Assembly: GCA_964493505.1 (NCBI GenBank)
Contig: CAZBNP010000008.1
Coordinates: 124,001-188,000, forward strand
DNA: 64,000 nucleotides
Source: Chryseosolibacter sp964493505
Lineage (GTDB): Bacteria; Bacteroidota; Bacteroidia; Cytophagales; Cyclobacteriaceae
Direction: 5' to 3'
In this document: positions 1 through 8,284 of the stretch, piece by piece
Position numbering within the stretch: position 1 is the first letter of the stretch
Layout of the letters: each line of letters begins with the position of its first letter
The notes under the pieces: generated by a model
Databases searched by the model: none
Seen by the model: the letters and a program-made list of their open reading frames with translations, nothing else
Told to the model about the DNA's origin: nothing
Made by a program: the position numbers and the translations under genes

Positions 1-119
1 GTAAGAGAGGATTCAGTCATAGCGGTGAATGTTGGGTCATTTATAGGGCAGCTCGTGCTGTGCCCTTTTCGGTTATCACAATATACTCTTTTTTTGGATA
101 TTTAGCTCTCATCCGTCTT

Positions 120-131
120 TTGTCTATACAA
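120..131. promoter_or_regulatory. Second TTGT-N4-ACAA palindrome (possible accessory operator)
   Basis: TTGTCTATACAA matches the same GTNTANAC core as the perfect palindrome at 269-286, differing from its centre by one base, and is followed by GT as there. The two centres are about 152 bases apart, so cooperative binding by looping is possible. This is a short match in A+T-rich DNA and could be chance. Confidence 0.35.
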
Positions 132-268
132 GTCCGATTCAAGCATACAGCGTGTATTTCCGCGGTGGGACAATGCATATTCTACTTTTTTTCCCGGGAT
201 GTTAACCCTGATCCGGATCAGTTTTTTGCTGAGCACAAATTAAGATTATAAAAATATTTTTTCCAAAT

Positions 269-286
269 CACTTGTATATACAAGTG
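269..286. promoter_or_regulatory. Perfect 18-bp palindrome, probable GntR (HutC-type) operator
   Basis: The sequence CACTTGTATATACAAGTG is its own reverse complement over all 18 bases. Its core GTATATAC fits the GTNTANAC consensus known for the HutC subfamily of GntR regulators, which includes regulators of amino-sugar use (NagR/DasR). It overlaps the upstream element of a possible promoter and lies about 110 bases before the first gene of the catabolic cluster. No GntR gene is in the window, so the regulator is inferred; other palindrome binders are possible. Confidence 0.55.
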
Positions 287-302
287 TGACTTGGTATACT
301 TG
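271..302 (+). promoter_or_regulatory. Possible Bacteroidota promoter for the catabolic cluster
   Basis: CTTG (271-274) and TATACTTG (295-302) are separated by 20 bases. The Bacteroidota consensus is TTTG-N19 to 21-TAnnTTTG, so each element has one mismatch and the spacing is right. The upstream element lies inside the palindrome at 269-286, which would let a bound repressor block it. It implies a leader of roughly 90 bases before 397. Confidence 0.35.
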
Positions 303-396
303 AACATAGCAAAGGAAATTCTGTGTTATGAGTTTCTTCCGTCTGCCCGTGTGGCTGACTGAGTAGGATGCTATTGCTTAAACTTTATCCAAACCT

Positions 397-945
397 ATGA
401 ACCGAAGGTCGGTAGTAAAGCGGGTTTTCTTGTTAGGGGGGATGTTCTCTCCGGTTTCGCTTATGCTTATCGAAGCCGCCTGTACCTCTCGTCGGGAGAA
501 GGTTGATAGTATTGCAGAGACAGATGAAGAGCGTCTTGTAGAGGCACTCGCTGCAGTCTTGATTCCGAAGACAGATATTCCCGGCGCCGAAGCAATTGGT
601 ATAGGGTCTTTTGTCAGGATGATGGTTGATGATTGTTACACCCCGGAGCAAAGGCGCGAATTCGTTGCTGGCCTATATATAATAGAGGAAGAATCCAGGG
701 CCCGGTTTGCGGTAGACTTTGTTTCGCTTGGAGATACACAGCGAAGGGAATTGATATCGTTCCTGACGAACGAAAATCAGGATGAGGTGTGGAAGCGTTT
801 TTTCAAACGCACGCGTGAGTTGATTTTTCTGGGATATTTTACTTCCGAGGTTGGCACAACGCAGGCGCTTAATTACCTGCCGGTGCCGGGTAAGTATGAT
901 CCCTGCACGAATATGACACCGGGTACAAAGGCTTGGATTTATTGA
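397..945 (+). CDS. Gluconate 2-dehydrogenase subunit 3-like protein (exported small subunit)
   Basis: This 182-residue protein is the small, cofactor-free partner of an exported flavin dehydrogenase. The N-terminus has a twin-arginine pair (residues 3-4), a hydrophobic stretch and a lipobox-like end at Cys29, so it may be Tat-exported and anchored. The body (about 35-150) has the LVEALAAVLIPKTDIPGA signature of the gluconate_2-dh3 family. It is followed after 20 bases by a GMC oxidoreductase that lacks its own signal, which fits the known scheme where the small subunit carries the Tat signal and takes the folded flavoprotein across the membrane. The enzyme's substrate cannot be read from the sequence; related pairs oxidise glucosides at C3 or simple sugars. 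Confidence 0.85.
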   Translation: MNRRSVVKRVFLLGGMFSPVSLMLIEAACTSRREKVDSIAETDEERLVEALAAVLIPKTDIPGAEAIGIGSFVRMMVDDCYTPEQRREFVAGLYIIEEESRARFAVDFVSLGDTQRRELISFLTNENQDEVWKRFFKRTRELIFLGYFTSEVGTTQALNYLPVPGKYDPCTNMTPGTKAWIY

Positions 946-965
946 GGATTTCTGATCGCAGGGGT

Positions 966-2666
966 ATGAATATAAACGGAAAGGCTCAAGAGTTAAACAC
1001 ATACGATGCGATAGTTATCGGTTCAGGGATCAGTGGAGGATGGGCTGCCAAGGAGTTGGCTGAGAACGGACTGAAGGTGCTCATGCTGGAACGGGGTCGG
1101 AATGTCGAGCATGTTAAAGATTATACCACTGCAAATTTACGTCCTTGGGAATTCAAGCATAGGGGCAGGATAACGCACGCGCAGCGTTTAAGTCATCCTG
1201 TACAATCGAGGAGTGGGTTTTATTCCGAGTTCAACGAACATTTCTGGGTCAATGATTTGGAATGCCCGTATACGGAGAAGAAACGATTTGATTGGTACCG
1301 TGGAGATCATGTTGGTGGGCGCTCGTTGATGTGGGGACGGGGCTGTCTCCGGCTGAGTGATCTGGACTTCGAGGCCAATGCGCGCGAAGGTGTTGCCGTC
1401 GACTGGCCCGTGCGGTACAAGGACATCGCTCCCTGGTATGACCATGTCGAACGATTTGCCGGTATCAGTGGTCAGAAGGAAGGCCTCGCTCATCTGCCAG
1501 ACGGAATCTTTCTTCCGCCAATGGAAATGAACTGTGTGGAGAAGGAGGTCAAGAAGCGTATGGAGACTCACTACAAGCGCGAGCGTGTGATGACCATCTT
1601 CCGTGCGGCGAATCTGACTACCCCTCACAATGGGAGAGGTAAGTGTCAGTATCGCGACCTGTGCAACCGCGGATGTCCTTTTGGTGCCTATTTCAGTACG
1701 CAATCAGCAACGCTTCCGGCTGCGATGAAAACCGGCAGACTGACGCTGAGACCATTGTCGATTGTTAACACCGTTGTTTATGATAGGAATAAAAGGCGTG
1801 CGACGGGTGTGGTCGTTATCGACGCGGAAACCAATGAGGTAACGGAGTATCACGCTAAGATCGTCTTTTTGAACGCCTCTACGCTGGGAACGACCTCTAT
1901 TTTGCTTAACTCAACTTCAGATGAATTTCCGGACGGCCTCGGAAACAGCAGTGGGCAGCTAGGGCGCAACCTTATGGATCATCATTGTCGTGTAGGAGCG
2001 TCCGGCGTCGCGGAAGGATTTGAAGACAAGTACTACTACGGTCGGAGACCTATTCCGGTCTACATTCCTCGATTCAGAAATGTTGGGAAAGATAAGCGCG
2101 AGTATTTGCGCGGGTTCGGATATGGAGGGAAAGCCAGTCGAACGGACTGGAAACGCGCCATCGCCGAGCTTAATTACGGAGGCGCGTATAAGGATGCATT
2201 GAGTGTACCGGGTGAATGGCGTATGGGATTGGCGGCGTTTGGTGAAATGCTTCCTTATTCAGACAACCGTGTGACGCTCGATCGCACCAAGACGGACAAG
2301 TGGGGACAACCCATACTGGAGATAGACTGCTCATTCCGTGAAAATGAGAAAAAGATGCGTGTGGATATGGCCAACGATGCTGCCGAAATCCTCGGTATTG
2401 CAGGACTGAAAGATGTGACGTCGTTCGATTCCGTATGTGTTCCCGGTATGGCTATTCATGAGATGGGTACGGCACGCATGGGGCACGATCCGAAGACGTC
2501 TGTTCTGAACCGATGGAATCAAATGCATGATGTGAAGAACGTCTTTATCACCGACGGGTCGTTTATGACATCATCCGCTTGTCAAAATCCATCGCTGACG
2601 TATATGGCCTTTACCGCCAGGGCTTGCGATTACGCCGTTCAGGAATTGAAACGGATGAATTTGTAA
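966..2666 (+). CDS. GMC family FAD-dependent oxidoreductase (sugar/glycoside dehydrogenase-type)
   Basis: The catalytic subunit of the dehydrogenase, 566 residues from the ATG at 966; an in-frame ATG at 933 overlaps the previous gene and adds 11 unlikely residues. The FAD-binding motif (VIGSGISGGWAAKEL) starts near residue 17 and the second GMC signature (GGRSLMWGRG) is near 118-127. The C-terminus carries the HEMGTARMG catalytic-histidine motif and the SACQNPSLTYMAF asparagine motif. Three cysteines (227, 233, 237) lie close together; in related bacterial FAD glucose dehydrogenases a comparable trio holds a 3Fe-4S cluster, so electron transfer to a cytochrome is plausible. With the upstream small subunit and the downstream DUF1080 protein it suggests oxidation of glycosides to 3-keto-glycosides (inference). 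Confidence 0.85.
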   Translation: MNINGKAQELNTYDAIVIGSGISGGWAAKELAENGLKVLMLERGRNVEHVKDYTTANLRPWEFKHRGRITHAQRLSHPVQSRSGFYSEFNEHFWVNDLECPYTEKKRFDWYRGDHVGGRSLMWGRGCLRLSDLDFEANAREGVAVDWPVRYKDIAPWYDHVERFAGISGQKEGLAHLPDGIFLPPMEMNCVEKEVKKRMETHYKRERVMTIFRAANLTTPHNGRGKCQYRDLCNRGCPFGAYFSTQSATLPAAMKTGRLTLRPLSIVNTVVYDRNKRRATGVVVIDAETNEVTEYHAKIVFLNASTLGTTSILLNSTSDEFPDGLGNSSGQLGRNLMDHHCRVGASGVAEGFEDKYYYGRRPIPVYIPRFRNVGKDKREYLRGFGYGGKASRTDWKRAIAELNYGGAYKDALSVPGEWRMGLAAFGEMLPYSDNRVTLDRTKTDKWGQPILEIDCSFRENEKKMRVDMANDAAEILGIAGLKDVTSFDSVCVPGMAIHEMGTARMGHDPKTSVLNRWNQMHDVKNVFITDGSFMTSSACQNPSLTYMAFTARACDYAVQELKRMNL

Positions 2667-2717
2667 CCATATAGAATAAACAGGCATGCTGATAGCAGTT
2701 TTTAATTCAAACCTGAT

Positions 2718-3398
2718 ATGAAAAACAAGAAGAACGCAATCATTTACGGTGTATTGGTTACACTGGCTTGTTCGGCCTTTTATTGTTATCCGCCTGCAGC
2801 GTGGAAGTCCCTTTTCAACGGGAAGGACCTTACCGGTTGGAAGGTTTACGGAACGGAGAGGTTCTATGTTGAAGACGGAGTCCTGGTGTGTGAGAGCGGA
2901 CCTGATAAAGACTTTGGATACCTGGCGACGGAAGAGCAGTTCAAGGATTTCGAGCTCCGGATCGAGTTCAAGCAGGATGCCGGCGGAAACAGCGGTATTT
3001 TTTTCCGGTGTTCGGTGGAAGGGACCATCGTATCAGGATGGCAGACAGAGGTGGCGCCCCCGGGAGAACACAGCGGTGGTGTCTATGAATCCTATGGCCG
3101 TGCCTGGGCTATTAAGCCCGATCCTGCGAAAATAGACAACCCGAACTTATCCCGACAGGAAAAGTATCTCAATATGCCAGATCCTGATAAAGAGAAGTAT
3201 CTGAAAATGGGAGAATGGAATGAGATGAGATTGCGCGCGGTGGGAGGTAGAGTTACTACATGGCTCAATGGGCATCAGATGGTGGACTTTGAAGATGAGC
3301 AGATCGGAAACGCGACGGGTTCGATAGCGCTCCAGGTACACCGTGGCGGAGCGGTAAGAGTGTATTGGCGGAAGATCATGATTAAGCCTGTAAAATAA
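2718..3398 (+). CDS. DUF1080 protein, probable 3-keto-glycoside hydrolase
   Basis: A 226-residue exported protein with a signal peptide (about 1-27) followed by one DUF1080 domain. Family signatures are visible: SLFNGKDLTGW near 31-41, GNSGIFFR in the middle, GEWNEMRLRA and SIALQVHRGG near the end. DUF1080 members have been shown to cleave keto-glycosides made by glycoside 3-dehydrogenases, with a concanavalin-like jelly-roll fold. Its place 51 bases after the GMC dehydrogenase fits that two-step chemistry. The stretch around 137-166 with repeated KYL and MPDPDKEK elements looks like a loop insertion. A second DUF1080 domain occurs in the fusion gene at 14154-16463. Confidence 0.82.
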   Translation: MKNKKNAIIYGVLVTLACSAFYCYPPAAWKSLFNGKDLTGWKVYGTERFYVEDGVLVCESGPDKDFGYLATEEQFKDFELRIEFKQDAGGNSGIFFRCSVEGTIVSGWQTEVAPPGEHSGGVYESYGRAWAIKPDPAKIDNPNLSRQEKYLNMPDPDKEKYLKMGEWNEMRLRAVGGRVTTWLNGHQMVDFEDEQIGNATGSIALQVHRGGAVRVYWRKIMIKPVK

Positions 3399-3457
3399 AA
3401 GACAATTGCACCAGACGACCAGACCAGATAGTTTATGAAAAGTTAAACACAATTTCC

Positions 3458-6400
3458 ATGAAAACACTTTTACACAATGTTTGTCGTCGTAGGAAGTACT
3501 GGATTTCCAGTGCGGCCTTGATTGTTATGCTTCTCACTTCGGGTGGAAGCGTGTACGCCGATTTGCTCAATGCGTCGGTCTTGCTTCAGGAGCATGCAGT
3601 TTCGGGAAAGGTTACCTCCAGGCTGGACGGTTCTCCTCTCCCGGGTGTTAACGTTTTGGTCAAGGGAACAACTAATGGCGTTGTCACGGATAACGAAGGT
3701 GTCTATCGCGTCAGCGTTCCGAATGCCAGCAGTACGATCGTATTCTCCTTTATCGGATTTGCTACTCAGGAGATTCAGGTTAGTGGTAGATCCATTATTG
3801 ATGTTGCACTTGACGAGGATGTTCAGAGGCTGCAGGAATTAGTCATTGTTGGTTATGGGACGCAGGAGAAGGTAAACCTTACCGGATCTGTTGCAACAGT
3901 CAACTTTGATAAGGTACTCGAAAACCGTCCTATAACCAACGCATCCCAGTCATTAAGCGGTCAGGTACCGGGCGTTTGGGTGACGCAGACCTCCGGTCAG
4001 CCCGGAACGGATGAAGCAGTCATGCGTATCCGGGGCTGGGGCACACTGAACAATGCTGAACCTATGGTCATTATCAATGGCGTGGAAGGATCCATGAGTA
4101 TGATTAATCCGAATGATATTCAGAGTATCACGGTGTTGAAGGATGCGGCCAGCGCTGCGATATATGGATCTAAAGCCGCGAACGGCGTGATCCTTATAAC
4201 TACTAAGGCTGGACAATATGACTCGAAGACAAAGGTTGCCGTTTCGAGCTATTTGGGATTTCAGACGCTTTCCAGAAAGTACGATGTCATTAGCAACAGT
4301 GCGGAGCACATGGAGATTTGGAATCAGGCAAGAGCCAATGTGGGACAAGGTCCTTTGTTTCCGGAAAGCCTTATCAACGACTTTCGGAACAATAACGATC
4401 CATACCTGTATCCCAATGTTGACTATTTCGACCATATTTTTCGGACCGCTTCTATGGATCAGCAAAATGTTTCTGTGAGCGGCGGATCCGACAAGAGTAG
4501 ATTCTTTTTTTCCGCTAACCGGTTGAAGCAGGACGGTATCATGAAAAACACCGACTCCAAGCGTTATACAGTCAATCTTAAAGTGGATACAAAATTGAGT
4601 GAACGGGTTACGGCAGGAATGAGAATGAATGGAATGCAACAAAGCTCAAACGAACCGTATTCTATTGGCCGGGTTTCATACGTGTTCAGTAATGGGGCGT
4701 ATCCCTTTATCCCTCCTTATAACGCGGATGGAACGTATGGCGCAAGCCAGGCCCTTACTCCTACCGGCGATATCATAGCGGGAGGAAGGAATCCAATGGT
4801 TGAGGTTGATAACGGCTATACGCGGAATGACGACTTGTTCGTGCGAGCGGATGCTTTTGCTGACGTCAAGATCAACGAGGTACTTACTTTTAAGACCAAT
4901 TTCACTGCACAGAATACTAACATCAATACTGACCGGTATAATAATGGTCCGGAAATACTCAATAGAATTCGCACGTCTGAAGGTAGAATCGGATCGGTTT
5001 TGGATATCGGACAGATTGAGAACTATGAAGCCAGCCGGAGAATAAGCAACAACTTCAATTATGTATGGTTCAATACGCTTAATTTCAACAAGCAGTTTGG
5101 TCAGAACCACAATGTATCGGCCATCGCGGGTATGCAGGTTGAACATACCAAAGTGAGATCTTCCTTCGCTTTGCGGAAAGGAGCACCGAAGTCGGGGCTG
5201 ACCCAGGTCAGCGCGGGTACTATGGGTGTTGAAGGGGAAGGCAGTATGTCGGCCTTGCGCATGCTTTCTTATTTCGGAAGGGCGAACTACGCCTACGCTG
5301 ACAAATATCTGTTTGAGGTAAACCTTCGCGCCGATGCTTCAAGCCGGTTTGCAGAGGGCTATCGGTGGGGTGTCTTCCCCGGCTTTTCGGCGGGGTGGCG
5401 TGTGACGAGTGAGGATTTCATGGAACAACAGAACTTGTTCTCTGAGCTTAAGGTCCGCGCTTCATGGGGAAAATTGGGTAACCAGGATATTGCCGGGTAC
5501 TGGCCGTACCTGACGACACTCACTCAGGAGTTTTCTTCCAGCTATAACTTCGACGGTTCACTTTCTCCCGGGGCCGCTGCAACCACATTGGTAAATGAAT
5601 CGATCACCTGGGAAACCACTACCGCCTCTGAGTTAGGATTGGAAATGTATTTCTTAGAGAACCGGTTGGCGGTTGAGGCCACAGTTTTCAATAGAAAGAC
5701 GGAAGATATCATAACCCGGCTTCCAATTCCAGCATTGCTGGGCAGTGTCTCCGCACCGTATGAGAATATCGGAGAAATGGTTAACAATGGATTTGACGTA
5801 GAGGTCAGATACTCCCAATCAACTTCAGATCGCAATCGGTTGGGCTACAGCATCGGTGCAAACCTTGGGTATGTCGTCAACGAGGTCACGAAGTTTAGAA
5901 AGGACTCACCCAATCAGCTATACCTGATCCGGGAAGGAGTTTCCTATAAGTCTCTCTATGCTTATAATTTTGAAGGTGTCTACCGGACAGACCAGGAAGG
6001 TCTGGAGCACATGCACTCGAACGGATACAAGCCTGTTGCCGGCGACTTCCGGTTCACTGACGTGAACAATGACGGAATAATGAACGCCGATGATCTCATG
6101 GTTATTGGGAACACGATACCCAAATTCAGCTTTGGAGGAAGCCTTGACTTTACTTACAAGGGATTCAATCTGAATATATTGCTTCAGGGATTGTCCGGTG
6201 TGACGGTGGGTAACCAAACCCGTTGGGCAATGCCGCTGGGTGTTTCGGGCGGTATGATATTGACACGTTGGAGGGATGCCTGGACGCCTGAGAATCCGGA
6301 TGCACCTCTGCCCATGATAAAGATCAATGATCAGTGGGGCCATCGCCGCGATAATTCGTTCTACATGACCGACCTGACTTTCCTCAAGGCGAAGAATATA

Positions 6401-6625
6401 CAGCTTGGATATAACTTCCAGGAGGGTGTTTTGGGGTTGGATAATCTCTATGTCTACGTTAACCTTCAGAATTATTTCCAGATTGTGAACGATGGTTACT
6501 TTGGGTTCGATGCGGAACGAAGCACGTTTGATATTCGCTCGGATACGGTGGGAGCTTTTACTGCAGGATTTGAGCATTATCCGCTTCCCAAAATAATTTC
6601 CCTGGGTCTGAACCTTAGTTTTTAA
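3458..6625 (+). CDS. SusC-family TonB-dependent outer-membrane transporter
   Basis: A 1055-residue TonB-dependent importer that works with the next gene (SusD) to bring oligomers across the outer membrane. After a signal peptide (to about residue 34) there is a carboxypeptidase-regulatory-like domain (about 47-120, GKVTSRLDGSPLPGVNVLVKG), the SusC boundary motif LVIVGYGTQEK near 128-138, a plug domain and a barrel ending in Phe. There is no STN domain, so it probably does not signal to a FecR protein, in contrast to the other two SusC proteins of the window. No sigma/FecR pair precedes it, which agrees with a different type of control for this cluster. Confidence 0.95.
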   Translation: MKTLLHNVCRRRKYWISSAALIVMLLTSGGSVYADLLNASVLLQEHAVSGKVTSRLDGSPLPGVNVLVKGTTNGVVTDNEGVYRVSVPNASSTIVFSFIGFATQEIQVSGRSIIDVALDEDVQRLQELVIVGYGTQEKVNLTGSVATVNFDKVLENRPITNASQSLSGQVPGVWVTQTSGQPGTDEAVMRIRGWGTLNNAEPMVIINGVEGSMSMINPNDIQSITVLKDAASAAIYGSKAANGVILITTKAGQYDSKTKVAVSSYLGFQTLSRKYDVISNSAEHMEIWNQARANVGQGPLFPESLINDFRNNNDPYLYPNVDYFDHIFRTASMDQQNVSVSGGSDKSRFFFSANRLKQDGIMKNTDSKRYTVNLKVDTKLSERVTAGMRMNGMQQSSNEPYSIGRVSYVFSNGAYPFIPPYNADGTYGASQALTPTGDIIAGGRNPMVEVDNGYTRNDDLFVRADAFADVKINEVLTFKTNFTAQNTNINTDRYNNGPEILNRIRTSEGRIGSVLDIGQIENYEASRRISNNFNYVWFNTLNFNKQFGQNHNVSAIAGMQVEHTKVRSSFALRKGAPKSGLTQVSAGTMGVEGEGSMSALRMLSYFGRANYAYADKYLFEVNLRADASSRFAEGYRWGVFPGFSAGWRVTSEDFMEQQNLFSELKVRASWGKLGNQDIAGYWPYLTTLTQEFSSSYNFDGSLSPGAAATTLVNESITWETTTASELGLEMYFLENRLAVEATVFNRKTEDIITRLPIPALLGSVSAPYENIGEMVNNGFDVEVRYSQSTSDRNRLGYSIGANLGYVVNEVTKFRKDSPNQLYLIREGVSYKSLYAYNFEGVYRTDQEGLEHMHSNGYKPVAGDFRFTDVNNDGIMNADDLMVIGNTIPKFSFGGSLDFTYKGFNLNILLQGLSGVTVGNQTRWAMPLGVSGGMILTRWRDAWTPENPDAPLPMIKINDQWGHRRDNSFYMTDLTFLKAKNIQLGYNFQEGVLGLDNLYVYVNLQNYFQIVNDGYFGFDAERSTFDIRSDTVGAFTAGFEHYPLPKIISLGLNLSF

Positions 6626-6641
6626 CTGTCAATCACTAGCC

Positions 6642-8165
6642 ATGAAAAAGTTTTTGAAATTCAATATTGCACTGTCGGCACTCCTTCTTTTGGGAGCTTG
6701 CAACGCCGACGAGTATCTGAATGTACTTCCCGAACATGTTATCACCAGTAAGACATTCTGGGAAACAGAAGCGGATGCGGAATTTGCATTGAGTGGTGTA
6801 TACGCATCATTAAGAAGCGGTATTTTCAACGGCCACGATATTGACGCGTGGACTCCGAATGCGTATGCAGTGTTCAGTTCGTTTACCAGTCAGGCAATTG
6901 ACGCCACATCGACCGGTCCAGTGCTTACGCGGTGGAGGAACAGCTATACCCTGATATCCCGCGCTAATTATTTTCTTGAGAACATTGACAGGGTCACGCA
7001 GATATCCGATGATAAAAAAAGACAATTTACCGGGGAGGCTTACTTTCTCAGAGGGCTTGCGTACCTGACGTTAGTTGATTCATACGGCGGTGTCCCGCTG
7101 ATTACAGGAAGCATTTCCGTGGATGAGGCGCGACAGGTTAGTCGGGCGAGCGTTGAGGATTCCTGGAACCAGGTGATTTCGGATTTGAACATGGCCATCG
7201 AGCGTTTGCCGGTAGAGGCGACACAAGCCGGCCGGGCTACGAAGGGTTCAGCGCTGGGTATGAAGATGCGGGCCTACCTGTACCAGGGGGATTATGGCAA
7301 GGTGTTGGAGACGGTTGACGAAATTGACGTATTGGGGCAATATTCGCTCTTTCCGAGTTATGAAGGACTGTTTAAGCGAGAGAACGAGAACAATCAGGAG
7401 GTACTGTTTGATATTCAGTTCATTTCGGGACCGAATTCACAAGGCTCCGGGTCAAGTTTTGTTTATCTGTTACCGAATTTTACCGGGGCGGGAGGTGGAC
7501 TGACGGTTCCTACGCAGGATCTTGTAGATGCGTATGAGATGGCAGATGGTTCAGCTGTAGATCCGAGCAATCCCTACGAAGGACGCGATCCCAGGCTCTA
7601 TTTTTCAGTCATTCTTGAAGGCACGAAGATCGGTGACTATGTATTCAACGTGGAGGCTCTGAACCATTCACAGCAAGGCATCAAGCACCTGGCGATCCGG
7701 AAGTTTTCCGATATCCTGATCAATGGACAACACCCTCCTCTGGAAGAGGCAGATCTCAACTTTATTGTTATGCGATACGCTGAGGTTTTGCTGTCCAAAG
7801 CCGAGGCGCTGATTGAGAACGGCGATGATGTCGATGGAGCAATTGATCTTATCAATAAGATCAGAAGCGATCGCAACGACGTGAAGATTACGGCCATATC
7901 CTCCGGATTAAGTCAGGAGGAAGCGCGGGAAGTATTGAGGCACGAACGCAGAATCGAGTTTGCGTTTGAAGGGTTGTACTGGTCCGACATCAGACGATGG
8001 AACATAGGACCGTCATTGTATCCGATGAATATTATCGGTACTGATGGTAGTATTCTGGAAAGAAGATTCATTAACGGATATCAAGTTCCGCAAGATAATC
8101 TGCTGCCAATCCCGGATAGTGAAAGAGCTATGAATGAAAATCTCTCACAGAACGACGGATACTAA
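6642..8165 (+). CDS. SusD-family outer-membrane lipoprotein (RagB/SusD)
   Basis: A 507-residue surface lipoprotein that forms the substrate-binding lid of the SusC barrel encoded 16 bases upstream. The signal ends in a lipobox at LLGAC (Cys20). TPR-like helices are followed by the SusD family elements RAEAYFLRGLAYL-type (here GEAYFLRGLAYLTLVDSYGG), the GRDPRL motif in the middle and the C-terminal RHERRIEFAFEGLYWSDIRRW signature. It ends with LPIPDSE and SQNDGY, as usual for the family. Length and domain order are normal. Substrate is unknown; context points to the N-acyl or sulfated glycoside proposed for the cluster. Confidence 0.95.
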   Translation: MKKFLKFNIALSALLLLGACNADEYLNVLPEHVITSKTFWETEADAEFALSGVYASLRSGIFNGHDIDAWTPNAYAVFSSFTSQAIDATSTGPVLTRWRNSYTLISRANYFLENIDRVTQISDDKKRQFTGEAYFLRGLAYLTLVDSYGGVPLITGSISVDEARQVSRASVEDSWNQVISDLNMAIERLPVEATQAGRATKGSALGMKMRAYLYQGDYGKVLETVDEIDVLGQYSLFPSYEGLFKRENENNQEVLFDIQFISGPNSQGSGSSFVYLLPNFTGAGGGLTVPTQDLVDAYEMADGSAVDPSNPYEGRDPRLYFSVILEGTKIGDYVFNVEALNHSQQGIKHLAIRKFSDILINGQHPPLEEADLNFIVMRYAEVLLSKAEALIENGDDVDGAIDLINKIRSDRNDVKITAISSGLSQEEAREVLRHERRIEFAFEGLYWSDIRRWNIGPSLYPMNIIGTDGSILERRFINGYQVPQDNLLPIPDSERAMNENLSQNDGY

Positions 8166-8174
8166 TTAGCCATT

Positions 8175-8261
8175 GAGGGGATCAGCGTCGGCCGGCTGTT
8201 CACAGGTTGTCAAGATTATGTAAGACGATAGTCTTGATGGGCCGGCATGTCCTGACCCCTC
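8175..8261 (+). promoter_or_regulatory. Nested RNA hairpin element between susD and the permease gene
   Basis: Three pairs of complementary arms are nested in order: GAGGGGATCAG (8175-8185) with CTGACCCCTC (8252-8261) with one bulged A, GCCGGC (8191-8196) with GCCGGC (8241-8246), and TCAAGA (8210-8215) with TCTTGA (8232-8237). AAGAC/GTCTT (8222-8226, 8231-8235) is an alternative inner helix. No T-run follows, so it is not a normal terminator. It may protect the susCD message or set lower expression of the permease. Confidence 0.5.
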
Positions 8262-8284
8262 GCATACATGTTAAGACAATAGTT

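Larger units (their letters stand above)
1..396. other. Non-coding leader region before the long plus-strand cluster
   Basis: No convincing gene is seen here. A 63-codon open frame at 60-251 has no recognisable family, no plausible start context and a composition like non-coding DNA, so I do not call it. The stretch holds two palindromes of the form TTGT-N4-ACAA (120-131 and 269-286) and a promoter-like pair of elements (271-302), described separately. It is likely the control region of the cluster that starts at 397. Confidence 0.6.

Noticed and set aside
60..251. A 63-codon open frame before the first gene
   Set aside because: No family, no signal or domain, odd composition, and it spans one of the operator-like palindromes.
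3953..4642. Long minus-strand open frame inside the first susC (229 codons)
   Set aside because: It is a shadow of a strongly supported SusC frame and has no recognisable protein features.
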